Notes under the pieces: model-generated
Told to the model about the DNA's origin: nothing
Seen by the model: the letters and a program-made list of their open reading frames with translations, nothing else
The model's database searches: none
Position numbers and translations under genes: made by a program
Shown: positions 18,645-26,377 of the stretch, piece by piece
How positions within the stretch are numbered: the stretch's first letter is position 1
How the letters are laid out: the number at the start of each line of letters is the position of its first letter
Source of the DNA: Enterobacteriaceae bacterium
GTDB lineage: Bacteria > Pseudomonadota > Gammaproteobacteria > Enterobacterales > Enterobacteriaceae
Assembly (NCBI GenBank): GCA_031253755.1
Contig: JAIRVT010000037.1
Span: 1 to 45,203 of the forward strand
Reading direction: 5' to 3'
Length of the DNA: 45,203 nucleotides

Positions 18645-19810
18645 TGTTTAGGTCTACTTCCATCAAAAGGCTGGTCGTCCCCAGCCTTATTATCTCCTCC
18701 GCCACCATTTTCTTTGCGACACCCGTCTATGCCAATATCCTGCCTGACAGGCAAAAAATTGATGGCTGGCTCAAAGAATTAGGCGGCAGTGATGAATTCG
18801 ATGCCCACAAAAAAATTGACTGGGGCGTGTTGCCCGGTCCGTTTTACACGCCTGAAATGGGCGCGGGCGTTGGTGTGGCCGTGATCGGGCTTTATCGCCC
18901 AGATAAACACGACCATATCAGCCAGAATTCCTCTTTAGGGCTGAGCGGCTTTGCTTCATCCACCGGTGCGTTTGGCCTGAACTTTACCAATTACAATTTC
19001 CTCGACAATGATCAGTGGCGGTTATTTATCTCCGGTACGATCAATGACACCCCGACCTATTATTGGGGCAGCGGTTATCAGGCTGGCAAAGAAGACGATA
19101 ACAAAGCCGATTACCGTTCGCAGGAGTTTAGCATTCATCCCCGTGCGCTTTATCGCGTAGCTGATGCCACTTATGTCGGGCTGGGCTGGGATTTTTCCTC
19201 CGTGAATGCCAGTAACCCGGAAGATAAAGCGAAAAAATATTTTGCCGAATCTATCGGTGGAACTTCAGTGCTTAGCTCTGGTATCAGTACCTATTTCAGC
19301 TATGACACGCGGGATTTCCTGCCGAACCCACAGCGCGGTCAGGCCATTGAGCTGATTTATACCTATTTCGCCCCTGAATTCGGCGGAGATAACCATTTCA
19401 GCACCACCCAGCTACAATTTGCGACTTATCATCAGCTCTCTGACAAAACCGTGCTGGCCTTTGACAGTTACGCCCGATTAACCGATGGCGATGTGCCGTG
19501 GAATCAGCTATCCCTGCTAGGCAGTAGCCAGCGTATGCGTGGCTATTATGAAGGTCGCTACCGTGACAAAAATATCTTCACCACCCAGTTAGAACTACGA
19601 CATAAACTGGATTGGCGGCACGGTATTGTTGGCTGGATCGGCGCGGGAACATTGGGACACACGCCTTCAGAGCTGGGAAGAGACCACTGGCTGCCTTCCG
19701 TTGGCGTCGGTTACCGCTTTGAGTTCAAACCGCGCATGAATGTCCGGTTAGATTTTGGTGTGGGTAAAGAGAGCACCGGGTTCTATTTTCAAGTCGGAGA
19801 AGCGTTTTGA
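18644..19810 (+). CDS. Omp85/BamA-family outer-membrane barrel protein without POTRA domains
   Basis: The 388-residue product has a signal peptide cut after VYA (residue 30) and then only about 40 residues before the barrel begins, so there is no room for POTRA domains. Two Omp85 hallmarks are present: SYDTRDFLPNPQRG (Asp-Thr-Arg-Asp at residues 221-224) and the loop-6 motif RMRGYYEGRYRD (Arg-Gly-Tyr at 299-301). It ends FYFQVGEAF with a terminal Phe. The length suits a 16-strand barrel. Canonical members (BamA, TamA, TpsB) fold or move proteins using POTRA domains; members lacking them are known, but their function is mostly unknown. It shares overlaps with both neighbours and is surely cotranscribed with them. 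Confidence 0.85.
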   Translation: MFRSTSIKRLVVPSLIISSATIFFATPVYANILPDRQKIDGWLKELGGSDEFDAHKKIDWGVLPGPFYTPEMGAGVGVAVIGLYRPDKHDHISQNSSLGLSGFASSTGAFGLNFTNYNFLDNDQWRLFISGTINDTPTYYWGSGYQAGKEDDNKADYRSQEFSIHPRALYRVADATYVGLGWDFSSVNASNPEDKAKKYFAESIGGTSVLSSGISTYFSYDTRDFLPNPQRGQAIELIYTYFAPEFGGDNHFSTTQLQFATYHQLSDKTVLAFDSYARLTDGDVPWNQLSLLGSSQRMRGYYEGRYRDKNIFTTQLELRHKLDWRHGIVGWIGAGTLGHTPSELGRDHWLPSVGVGYRFEFKPRMNVRLDFGVGKESTGFYFQVGEAF

Positions 19811-20976
19811 AGTCTTGGGTAACACGATTTTTAAGAGGTACGGTTTTAACTAGCGTCGCTTTAAGTTTTCTGTTGGTAGCATGTCAAAGCAAATCGCCTC
19901 CTGTTTCCGTTATCGGGCCGGTACTTTCCAGCGAAACCCACGAACAGGCAGAAACTCACTGGCCAGCCCTGTCTCCTCTGACGCCACCCGAAGGTCTAAG
20001 GCCGTGTTGTGCATTCGGCTATAACCTGAAAGTCGATGCTGGTGGTGTGCCTGTACCGCTTTACCGTATCGATAATATCGTTGAAGCGGATAAGTTGGGA
20101 GAACACCACTATAACGACAGCGTTTTGGGCGCGAGTGCGGCGATATTTGGCATGAGTAATGAGAGAATCGGCCTGCTCTATACCGAAAAAGGCGGATTTA
20201 TCGATATTGCCCATGTCAGAGATACCGCAGACTACACCCTTTATCTGTTTAGCCAGATTTATGCGCATCTTGGTGAGGAGCGTGTGCTGACGTTGGATAA
20301 TGAGCTGGCGGCGCGTAAAATTCGCTTTTTTGCCTTTACACCACCGGCAGACCCGACGGAACGCTATAACCTGAGTGCCTATCTGGCGGCAAAATTGGCA
20401 TTTCAATTAGCGGCCTGGCATGAAATCGCCCAATGGTATGGTTATCAGTCGATTCCCGGATTTTCAGAAGGTATCTCGGCTTTTTCCCCGGAAGATCTCT
20501 ATTCCAATTTGTTGGGTTCAAGAATCGCACTGACGCTGATCCTGAATGGTCAGGCATCTTCGCTGAATCAATTTTCGACTGCTATCGCGCATACTTTACC
20601 CATCGCCTTAAATCAACTGGGCGCTTATGACAGGCCAGATACACAAACGATGTTTGATGAAGTGGATGGTACATGGTGGAACAGTTATCAGCGTGTCCCG
20701 CAAAAGTTTCTGGTGTTACGCAGGAACTATGACACTCAGGATAATCGCGCACCGTTAATGCCTTCCGGTAAAGAAAAATCTGCTTTACGGCTCTCCCTGC
20801 CTGATTTTTATCTGAATTTTTCGCTGGAAAAATTAGCCCAATATCAGTTATGGCCAACGGATAAAATGCAGAACTTACCTGTACCGCAGCAATACTGGAC
20901 AAAAGAAGATTTCCCCATGCTGGCGAAAAGTGCCGAGCGGCAAGACAGGCTGCAACAGGTGTTGGACAATAAGTGA
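19807..20976 (+). CDS. DUF4056-like lipoprotein, third gene of envelope operon
   Basis: The 389-residue product has a lipoprotein signal with lipobox LVAC (Cys26) followed by Gln, so the Lol rule predicts the outer membrane. The start is a TTG that overlaps the preceding stop codon (TTGA) and has GGAG 7 bases upstream, good evidence for translational coupling. Notable stretches are RPCCAFGYNLKV (66-77), FIDIAHVRDTADYT (131-144), AAWHEIAQWYGYQ (202-214) and SAFSPEDLYSNLLG (224-237). The His136, His205-Glu206 and Glu229-Asp230 set looks like a metal or catalytic site. The DUF4056 assignment is from recall, and no biochemical role is known to me. Confidence 0.75.
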   Translation: MKSWVTRFLRGTVLTSVALSFLLVACQSKSPPVSVIGPVLSSETHEQAETHWPALSPLTPPEGLRPCCAFGYNLKVDAGGVPVPLYRIDNIVEADKLGEHHYNDSVLGASAAIFGMSNERIGLLYTEKGGFIDIAHVRDTADYTLYLFSQIYAHLGEERVLTLDNELAARKIRFFAFTPPADPTERYNLSAYLAAKLAFQLAAWHEIAQWYGYQSIPGFSEGISAFSPEDLYSNLLGSRIALTLILNGQASSLNQFSTAIAHTLPIALNQLGAYDRPDTQTMFDEVDGTWWNSYQRVPQKFLVLRRNYDTQDNRAPLMPSGKEKSALRLSLPDFYLNFSLEKLAQYQLWPTDKMQNLPVPQQYWTKEDFPMLAKSAERQDRLQQVLDNK

Positions 20977-21043
20977 TAATCAATTGTCCGTAATCATAAG
21001 TAGGTCATCATAACCCGGTCATCATAAAGAGTCATAATGGTTG

Positions 21044-21088
21044 ATATCTGATTCCCAACTGCGATTTTATGAGTCAGGAATCAGATAT
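21044..21088. terminator. Hairpin between convergent envelope operon and alcohol dehydrogenase
   Basis: A perfect 12-bp inverted repeat, ATATCTGATTCC and GGAATCAGATAT, with a 21-base loop, lies between the ends of two convergent genes, where a shared terminator is expected. No strong U tract follows on either strand, so the call rests on position and stem. Confidence 0.55.
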
Positions 21089-21099
21089 GAATATATCCG

Positions 21100-22137
21100 T
21101 CAGGCGGACAGAACAATTTTCAATGCCTTCTCCTGCGCAGCATTGCTGAATACTTCATAGGCTGTTTCTATATCATTCAATGGGTAATGGTGAGTAACCA
21201 GCTTTTCCGGCGCAATTTTGCCGGATTGGACACTTTTCAGTAGCATCGGTGTACTGCTGGTATTGACCAACCCAGTGGTAATGGTGATGTTTTTGATCCA
21301 GAGGTTTTCCAGATGTAAATCGACGGATTTACCGTGAACTCCCACATTCGCAATGAACCCACCCGGCGCAATAATATCCTGACAGATACTGAAAGTAGCA
21401 GGGATGCCGACACATTCAATGGCAACATCGACGCCAATACCATCCGTTAATTGGTTGATAACGTCCACGACATTTTGCCGGGTCGGGTTGATAATCGTGT
21501 TAGCGCCAAACTGCTGGGCGACGCTGAGACGGTTATCATCAGTATCAATCATGATGATATGAGCCGGAGAGTAAAATTGTGATGCCAGCAGCGTCGACAA
21601 TCCGACCGGCCCGGCACCGATTAAGGCAATGGTATTACCCGGTTGCACCCTGCCATTTATGACGCCGATTTCGAGGCCGGTTGGCAGAATGTCACTGAGC
21701 ATCAACGCGGCTTCGTCGTCGATGCCTTCTGGCAGGCGGTGCAGGCTATTATCCGCATGGGGAATACGCACTTTTTCTGCCTGCGTACCATCAATTTTAT
21801 GCCCCAGAATCCAGCCGCCGTTTTGACAATGCGCATAAAGCTGACGCTTGCAATAAGGGCAACTTCCGCAAACAGTGATGCAGGAAATCAGTACCTTATC
21901 GCCGATGTTGAGATTGCGGACAGATTCGCCGACAGCTTCAACGATCCCGATGCCTTCATGACCGAGAGTCCGGCCCGGTTCGACAGTGGGAACATCGCCC
22001 TTGAGAATGTGCAAATCAGTGCCGCAGATAGTGGTTTTGACAATACGGACGATAGCATCCGTTGGTTCGATGAGCTGGGGTGGCGCTTTTTCCTCCCAGA
22101 GTTTTTTGCCGACTCCGTGATAGATCAGAGCTTTCAT
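21100..22137 (-). CDS. Zinc-dependent alcohol dehydrogenase family protein
   Basis: A 345-residue medium-chain dehydrogenase. The catalytic zinc site is Cys38 with CGTDLH and His60-Glu61 in TLGHEGIGIVEAVG; the structural zinc site is Cys90, Cys93, Cys96 and Cys104. The Rossmann motif IALIGAGPVGLSTL binds NAD(P), and the acidic IDTDDNRL that follows favours NAD. It probably oxidises an alcohol or reduces an aldehyde in the cytosol; the substrate is not evident. It has a good ribosome site (GGGGAG, 6 bases upstream) and stands alone, convergent with the envelope operon and separated from plsY by about 190 bases. Confidence 0.9.
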   Translation of the reverse strand: MKALIYHGVGKKLWEEKAPPQLIEPTDAIVRIVKTTICGTDLHILKGDVPTVEPGRTLGHEGIGIVEAVGESVRNLNIGDKVLISCITVCGSCPYCKRQLYAHCQNGGWILGHKIDGTQAEKVRIPHADNSLHRLPEGIDDEAALMLSDILPTGLEIGVINGRVQPGNTIALIGAGPVGLSTLLASQFYSPAHIIMIDTDDNRLSVAQQFGANTIINPTRQNVVDVINQLTDGIGVDVAIECVGIPATFSICQDIIAPGGFIANVGVHGKSVDLHLENLWIKNITITTGLVNTSSTPMLLKSVQSGKIAPEKLVTHHYPLNDIETAYEVFSNAAQEKALKIVLSA

Positions 22138-22329
22138 ATAACTCTCCCCTATACAGTGGTTGTGGTTTGGAATGACAGTTATTTTTTGTGCTGAAATACC
22201 CTCATAGAGATTTCATGTATGAACGTTTTTTGTGATGGTAATACTAAACCGGGCTTATGCGACTTGCTGCTTCAAGTTTAGCAGACGTGGAAAGATAAGA
22301 GAGGGAAAGCCCCAACGGGGCTGTTCGCA

Positions 22330-22989
22330 TTAATCGTCTTGGTTTTCCTGCTCTTTGGCTGCCTGTTCTTTCTCTTCATCGGTCATTTCCTGTTTCTTTT
22401 TCAGTTTTTGCCAGATCCGGCTTTCCTGCCCACGCCAGAGGCGCTGAATATTATCGTGGTGACGCACGAGGATCAGGCAAGAAAGCATGGCGACAGGGAA
22501 TGTGAATTCGGGTTTGAACCACCAGACATAGAACGGCGCGATAAGCGCACCAACAATGGCACCCAATGAAGAATAACCACTCAACAGTACGGTCAGCAGC
22601 CATGTTCCGGCGATTAATCCCATCAGATCCCAGCCAATCGCGGCAATCGCGCCGAATGCCGTGGCAACGCCTTTACCTCCTTTGAAATGGAAAAAAACAG
22701 GATAAATATGCCCCAGACAGGCAGCAATAGCGATGATGCCTAAATAAGAAGGTGGAATATTAAATTTATAGGACAGCCAAACCGGGATCATTCCTTTCAG
22801 AACATCGCAGATCAGTACCGCGAGTGCAGCGCCTTTTCCGCCGATACGCAATACATTGGTTGCTCCCGGATTGCCTGAACCATGCTGGCGCGGATCAGGC
22901 AAACCTGCCAGACGACAGATCAATATCGCGCTGGATACAGAGCCACACAAATACGCGAAGATGATCATGCTAAGCGCGATAATACTCAT
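22330..22989 (-). CDS. plsY: Glycerol-3-phosphate acyltransferase PlsY
   Basis: PlsY acylates position 1 of glycerol 3-phosphate from acyl-phosphate in the inner membrane, the first step of phospholipid synthesis. The protein has five membrane segments and the three family motifs: [39 protein letters not shown] and [11 protein letters not shown] with the nearby HHDNIQRL. It has 219 residues from ATG 22989, chosen because GGAG lies 6 bases upstream and it matches the E. coli start; a TTG at 23001 overlaps that ribosome site. The C-terminal 20 residues are acidic and longer than in E. coli. It is divergent from folB, as in E. coli. Confidence 0.95.
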   Translation of the reverse strand: MSIIALSMIIFAYLCGSVSSAILICRLAGLPDPRQHGSGNPGATNVLRIGGKGAALAVLICDVLKGMIPVWLSYKFNIPPSYLGIIAIAACLGHIYPVFFHFKGGKGVATAFGAIAAIGWDLMGLIAGTWLLTVLLSGYSSLGAIVGALIAPFYVWWFKPEFTFPVAMLSCLILVRHHDNIQRLWRGQESRIWQKLKKKQEMTDEEKEQAAKEQENQDD

Positions 22990-23092
22990 GGATATCTCCA
23001 AAAGGGTCGTTTTCTTGACTATAACAAGTGATAATACGCATATTTAGGCGGAAGTGGTATCCGGTGAACCGAAAAACGGAGAAAACAGCGTG

Positions 23093-23446
23093 ATGGATAT
23101 CGTATTTATTGAAGAATTAACCGTCATTACCACCATTGGTGCATATGATTGGGAACAAACAATTAAGCAAAAGCTGATTTTCGATATCGAAATGGGCTGG
23201 GACAATAAACGCGCAGCATTCAGTGATAATGTAGAACATTGTCTGGATTATGCCAGAGTGAGTGAAGCGGTACTCCAGCACGTAGAGAATCAGCGCTTTG
23301 CTTTGGTAGAACGTGTGGCAGAAGAGGTCGCTGAGATTTTGCTGAATCAGTTCCATTCGCCGTGGGTCAGAATCAAAGTCAGCAAACCGGGCGCAGTGGC
23401 TTCGGCAAAAAATGTCGGCGTCATGATTGAGCGCAGAGCCAGCTAA
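23093..23446 (+). CDS. folB: Dihydroneopterin aldolase FolB
   Basis: FolB cleaves dihydroneopterin to 6-hydroxymethyl-dihydropterin in folate synthesis. The 117-residue protein shows MDIVFIEELTVITTIGAYDW at the start, then CLDYARVSEAV, FALVERVAEEVAEILL and the C-terminal IKVSKPGAVASAKNVGVMIE. ATG 23093 matches the E. coli N-terminus; upstream in-frame starts add an unrelated leader. Its last codons AGA GCC AGC TAA fall inside a 16-bp sequence (23435-23450) that is repeated exactly at the end of cca, on the other side of the toxin-antitoxin module. Confidence 0.95.
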   Translation: MDIVFIEELTVITTIGAYDWEQTIKQKLIFDIEMGWDNKRAAFSDNVEHCLDYARVSEAVLQHVENQRFALVERVAEEVAEILLNQFHSPWVRIKVSKPGAVASAKNVGVMIERRAS

Positions 23447-23450
23447 CGCT
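23435..23450 (+). repeat. 16-bp direct repeat, left copy, at folB stop codon
   Basis: AGAGCCAGCTAACGCT is identical to 24161-24176. It contains the folB stop codon TAA. The two copies bracket the MazEF module with a period of 726 bases, which suggests that the module entered at a terminator once shared by convergent folB and cca. Confidence 0.9.
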
Positions 23451-23474
23451 TATTGTCAGAGAGAGCGGTTAATC

Positions 23475-23513
23475 TTGCCATTCTCATTGATGAATATTTA
23501 TACTATGTATAAA
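23475..23513 (+). promoter_or_regulatory. Promoter and operator of the toxin-antitoxin module
   Basis: A -35-like TTGCCA (23475-23480) and -10-like TATACT (23499-23504) are spaced 18 bases apart. The -10 is embedded in a perfect inverted repeat TTTATAC-TAT-GTATAAA (23497-23513). Antitoxins of this family repress their own operon through such palindromes, so autoregulation is likely. Confidence 0.7.
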
Positions 23514-23533
23514 CATTTGTTATGGAGGTTTGC

Positions 23534-23776
23534 ATGTCTATCGCAATTAAAAAGTGGGGAAATAGTCAGGGGATTATCATACCCACGCATATTCTCAATA
23601 AGATCGGTCTGAAGATTGGTGAAGCATTGGATATACAGGTTGATTCTGGAAAGATTATTTTGACACCCAAGCAAAAAAGGAAAATTTTTTCTGAAAGTGA
23701 TCTGCTTGCAGATATTAACGAGCATAACGCTCATTCAGATGAATTAGCAATCATTACCAGTACAGAATCAGGATGA
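23534..23776 (+). CDS. MazE/AbrB-type antitoxin
   Basis: The 80-residue product begins MSIAIKKWGNSQGIIIPTHI, the swapped-hairpin AbrB/MazE DNA-binding domain, with LNKIGLKIGEALDIQVDSGK completing it near residue 45. The acidic C-terminal tail (SDLLADINEHNAHSDELAII) is the expected toxin-wrapping segment. ATG 23534 is chosen because GGAGG lies 5 bases upstream; an earlier ATG at 23522 overlaps that site. Its stop codon overlaps the toxin ATG by 4 bases. The antitoxin should neutralise the downstream RNase and repress the promoter palindrome. Confidence 0.88.
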   Translation: MSIAIKKWGNSQGIIIPTHILNKIGLKIGEALDIQVDSGKIILTPKQKRKIFSESDLLADINEHNAHSDELAIITSTESG

Positions 23777-24129
23777 CTATGATGCCTTACCTGCCTAAAA
23801 GAAATGACATCATTCTCCTTGATTTTGAACCCGTTAAAGGAAAGAAAATAGGTAAATATCGGCCTGCGTTTGTTCTTTCAAGTGAGGAATATAATAGAAA
23901 AACAGGATTGGTTATTATATGCCCAATCAGTACCAGTATTCGTGGTGGATTAACTGAAGTACCGATCAATAATCTGGAAAAAACGAGCGTAGTTGCGGCA
24001 AGTATCATTCAAACATTGTCATGGAAAGAACGAAAATCTCAGTTTGTCACTGAAGCTGGACCCGATGTAATGGATGACGTTTTGGCTCGGTTGATTCCGC
24101 TGATTGGTGCAAATCATTTCTTCGAATAA
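23773..24129 (+). CDS. MazF/PemK-type endoribonuclease toxin
   Basis: A 118-residue MazF-fold protein: PKRNDIILLDFEPVKGKKIG then KYRPAFVLSSEEYNRKTGLV, CPISTSIRGG and IIQTLSWKERKSQFV. The RPAFVLS stretch is the family hallmark, and the ISTS and QTLSWKER regions hold the predicted RNA-cleavage residues. MazF toxins cut mRNA at short sequences and halt growth. The ATG at 23773 overlaps the antitoxin stop (ATGA); ATGs at 23779 or 23782 are better spaced from AGGA and equally possible. The exact subfamily (MazF, ChpB or PemK) is unsettled. The pair occupies the folB-cca interval that holds uppP in E. coli. Confidence 0.88.
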   Translation: MTMMPYLPKRNDIILLDFEPVKGKKIGKYRPAFVLSSEEYNRKTGLVIICPISTSIRGGLTEVPINNLEKTSVVAASIIQTLSWKERKSQFVTEAGPDVMDDVLARLIPLIGANHFFE

Positions 24130-24160
24130 CCTCCCACATCATGGCAAAAGCTAATCTTGA

Positions 24161-24176
24161 AGAGCCAGCTAACGCT
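24161..24176 (+). repeat. 16-bp direct repeat, right copy, at cca stop codon
   Basis: Identical to 23435-23450. Read on the minus strand it contains the cca stop codon TAG. Here it forms the left part of an intact hairpin (24161-24182); the left copy has only half of that hairpin. Confidence 0.9.
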
Positions 24177-24182
24177 GGCTCT
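24161..24182. terminator. Terminator hairpin at the end of cca and the mazEF-like module
   Basis: A perfect 9-bp stem, AGAGCCAGC and GCTGGCTCT, with loop TAAC. It overlaps the last codons of cca. It serves two converging transcripts; U tracts are weak on both sides. Confidence 0.65.
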
Positions 24183-25353
24183 GTTGCCAATCAGTTATAG
24201 CAGCCTGACGTTGCCGTTCTAATTCAGTGCGGATTTCCGCGCCCTGAAAACCTCTGGCAATAATCTGCTGAACACTGACTTGGCCTGCAATCCTAAAAGC
24301 TTCCCGCAAATAGTTTTCAGCGGGATAAACAGGCGTTTTTAACTCAGTGCCAGCACTGGCTTCTGCTTTACTACAAACAAGTAACTGTTCAAGGCGCTGC
24401 GGTTTCCGCCATACATCAATGGCATTAAACAACGCCAGCACTTTTTTTGCTGATAACGGCTCTGCTGATAACGGCTCTGCCGATAGCTGTTTTGCTGAAT
24501 GCACCCAATCGACATATTGCGCGGCGATACAGGCAAGATCACGCGCTGAATTGGGAATACGCAGCCGTTCGCACATTTGTTTAATCTGCGTGTTTCCAAT
24601 GTGAATACACAGTGAGGCAAACCGGATATCGCTATCCGCACTCAGATATGTGGACATTTTTAGGACGTTGAGAGAGTGAACCGCCGAATCGTTGTCCATC
24701 GTCTTCATACCGAACAGATTATCGATTTCCGGGAACAGAATGGCCAGCGCGCCACAGCCACGTAAAACCTGAAAGTAGACCTGCGGTGATGATGACGCGA
24801 GCGCTTTTTCCGTTTCTTTCCAGACCCGTTCAGGCGTTAATGAAGATAATTCACCACTCGCGGTCATTTTGGCGATTAGCGCCTGTGTTTCAGCAGCGAT
24901 GGAAAAACCGGCGTGAGCAAAACGCGCGGCAAAACGCGCCAGACGCAGTACACGTAACGGATCTTCGGAAAATGCCGCAGAGACATGGCGCAGAATACGG
25001 TTGTTCAGATCATCAACACCATGATAGGGATCGATCAATTCACCATCAGGGGTTTGGGCGATGGCGTTAATCGTCAGATCGCGGCGCAACAGATCGTCCT
25101 CTAATGTCACATCAGGCGCTGCATAACAGATAAAACCGGTATATCCCTGACCGGATTTTCGCTCGGTACGTGCTAACGCATACTCTTCATGGGTATCAGG
25201 ATGCAGGAAAACCGGGAAATCTTTCCCGACCTGTTGATACCCTTGTGATAACAGCGTTTCCGGGTTGCCTCCAACGATAACCCAGTCTCGTTCTGTCACC
25301 GGCAAATTCAGCAATTGATCCCGAACGGCGCCGCCGACTAAATATACTTTCAC
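24169..25353 (-). CDS. cca: CCA-adding tRNA nucleotidyltransferase with a degenerate HD domain
   Basis: Cca adds or repairs the 3' CCA of tRNAs. The class II nucleotidyltransferase head is intact in most motifs: YLVGGAVRD (4-12), [11 protein letters not shown] (90-100), [15 protein letters not shown] (131-145) and ERVWKE. The carboxylate pair is E21/D23 ([10 protein letters not shown]), where E. coli has two Asp residues. The C-terminal HD phosphohydrolase domain is damaged: E. coli LCHDLGKG reads LCIHIGNT here (residues 248-255), and about 25 residues including HHGH, plus a WHPE segment before it, are missing. A linker of four imperfect five-residue repeats (SAEPL type, DNA at 24449-24493) follows. 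At 394 residues it is shorter than E. coli (412). CCA addition is probably kept; phosphodiesterase and phosphatase activities are probably lost. Confidence 0.93.
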   Translation of the reverse strand: MKVYLVGGAVRDQLLNLPVTERDWVIVGGNPETLLSQGYQQVGKDFPVFLHPDTHEEYALARTERKSGQGYTGFICYAAPDVTLEDDLLRRDLTINAIAQTPDGELIDPYHGVDDLNNRILRHVSAAFSEDPLRVLRLARFAARFAHAGFSIAAETQALIAKMTASGELSSLTPERVWKETEKALASSSPQVYFQVLRGCGALAILFPEIDNLFGMKTMDNDSAVHSLNVLKMSTYLSADSDIRFASLCIHIGNTQIKQMCERLRIPNSARDLACIAAQYVDWVHSAKQLSAEPLSAEPLSAKKVLALFNAIDVWRKPQRLEQLLVCSKAEASAGTELKTPVYPAENYLREAFRIAGQVSVQQIIARGFQGAEIRTELERQRQAAITDWQQSQR

Positions 25354-25382
25354 TTCGATGTCCTTAACCTTATGCCCTTCGA

Positions 25383-26009
25383 TCAGCTCATCCAGCGGTC
25401 TTTACGTTTCCGGCGCGGCACGATGTGTGGCAGTACCAGACCCAACACCAGACCTATGCCGGCAACAGCACCACCATACATAAACCACTGCAAGATAATG
25501 GCTCTTTGTTTGTCATCAATTTGCAAATTGGCGATTTCGACTTTTTTCTCCGCCACAGTCAGCTTATTCTGAAGCTTTACATTTTCTGCTTTTAATTCAT
25601 TGATGATGTTATCGCTGGCAGCCACTTTACTCTGCATCTCTTTGGTACGTTGATTCCAGCTATTATCAATATTAGTTAATTGATCGGTCAGTGTTTTGAT
25701 CTTCTGCTCCATGGCGGGAATACGTTCACGCAGGCTGGGGATTGAGCTGAGTTCACTGGATAAAATCCAGCTTGTGCGCCCTTTATTATCTCTTATCTGC
25801 AAATAACCATTTTCTGATTTCGCATTAACCAGAACAACTTCAGAGCCGGCATTCAGCGAACCCATAATACGGTTTTGAACGCTTGGCCCACTGCGGATAT
25901 AAGCGGAGAGTTCATCAGAAACGTAACGTTTTTCTTCAGCATGTACGGATAACGGAAGTGTGAAACCGAGTAATAGTGTAAAACTGAGTAATTGATGTAG
26001 TTTTTGCAT
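25383..26009 (-). CDS. ygiM: SH3-domain membrane protein YgiM
   Basis: The 208-residue product has a signal sequence ending SVHA (residue 24), a bacterial SH3-like domain (about 28-90, with [20 protein letters not shown]), a coiled coil (about 95-165) and a C-terminal membrane span ([20 protein letters not shown]) followed by basic [10 protein letters not shown]. This is the full YgiM layout (TIGR04211-type), an inner-membrane protein whose periplasmic SH3 and coiled-coil parts are thought to contact the cell wall. It lies 29 bases upstream of cca on the same strand, as in E. coli, so they are likely one transcript. Confidence 0.92.
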   Translation of the reverse strand: MQKLHQLLSFTLLLGFTLPLSVHAEEKRYVSDELSAYIRSGPSVQNRIMGSLNAGSEVVLVNAKSENGYLQIRDNKGRTSWILSSELSSIPSLRERIPAMEQKIKTLTDQLTNIDNSWNQRTKEMQSKVAASDNIINELKAENVKLQNKLTVAEKKVEIANLQIDDKQRAIILQWFMYGGAVAGIGLVLGLVLPHIVPRRKRKDRWMS

Positions 26010-26377
26010 TCTGTTTTCAACTGTTTTGGTTGGTGTATGAGGTTATCGTGGTTCAAACTACTCAATCTGATAGTAAAGAGTTAAGTTTGCGGGTGCAATC
26101 AGTAAACCAGAATGAATCTGACTTAACAGTCCGAATAAAGCCATTGTTAGGTTTTTTTTGAGAATATATGCCTTTTCATAATAGTGAGGGTATCAGCAGT
26201 GATTTTTCCTTATCATTTTGGAAAGCTATTTATTTACTGAAGTAACATCATCATTGTTGAGATAACAAACTATTGTGGTTTATTTCCTGAAAATACATGG
26301 TTAAATCATTACGGTGGTTAAACCATCAGGATTGGAGTTATACATGATCCTTCCAGTGCCAATTAAGAGAGAAAAAT
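26010..26377. other. Intergenic region between ygiM and ygiF with a dispersed repeat
   Basis: A 368-base AT-rich gap between divergent genes. It contains copy 2 of the 70-bp repeat at 26163-26232 and AAGAGAG before the ygiF start. I see no convincing reading frame. Confidence 0.55.
26163..26232 (+). repeat. 70-bp dispersed repeat, copy 2
   Basis: Sixty-five of 70 positions match 7021-7090 without gaps. It lies 153 bases upstream of ygiM and 145 bases upstream of ygiF. Flanking sequence is unrelated to that of copy 1 apart from a few AT-rich bases. Confidence 0.8.

Noticed and set aside
21643-22194. A 183-codon plus-strand frame inside the alcohol dehydrogenase
   Set aside because: The minus-strand dehydrogenase has all zinc and Rossmann motifs; the plus frame is antisense.
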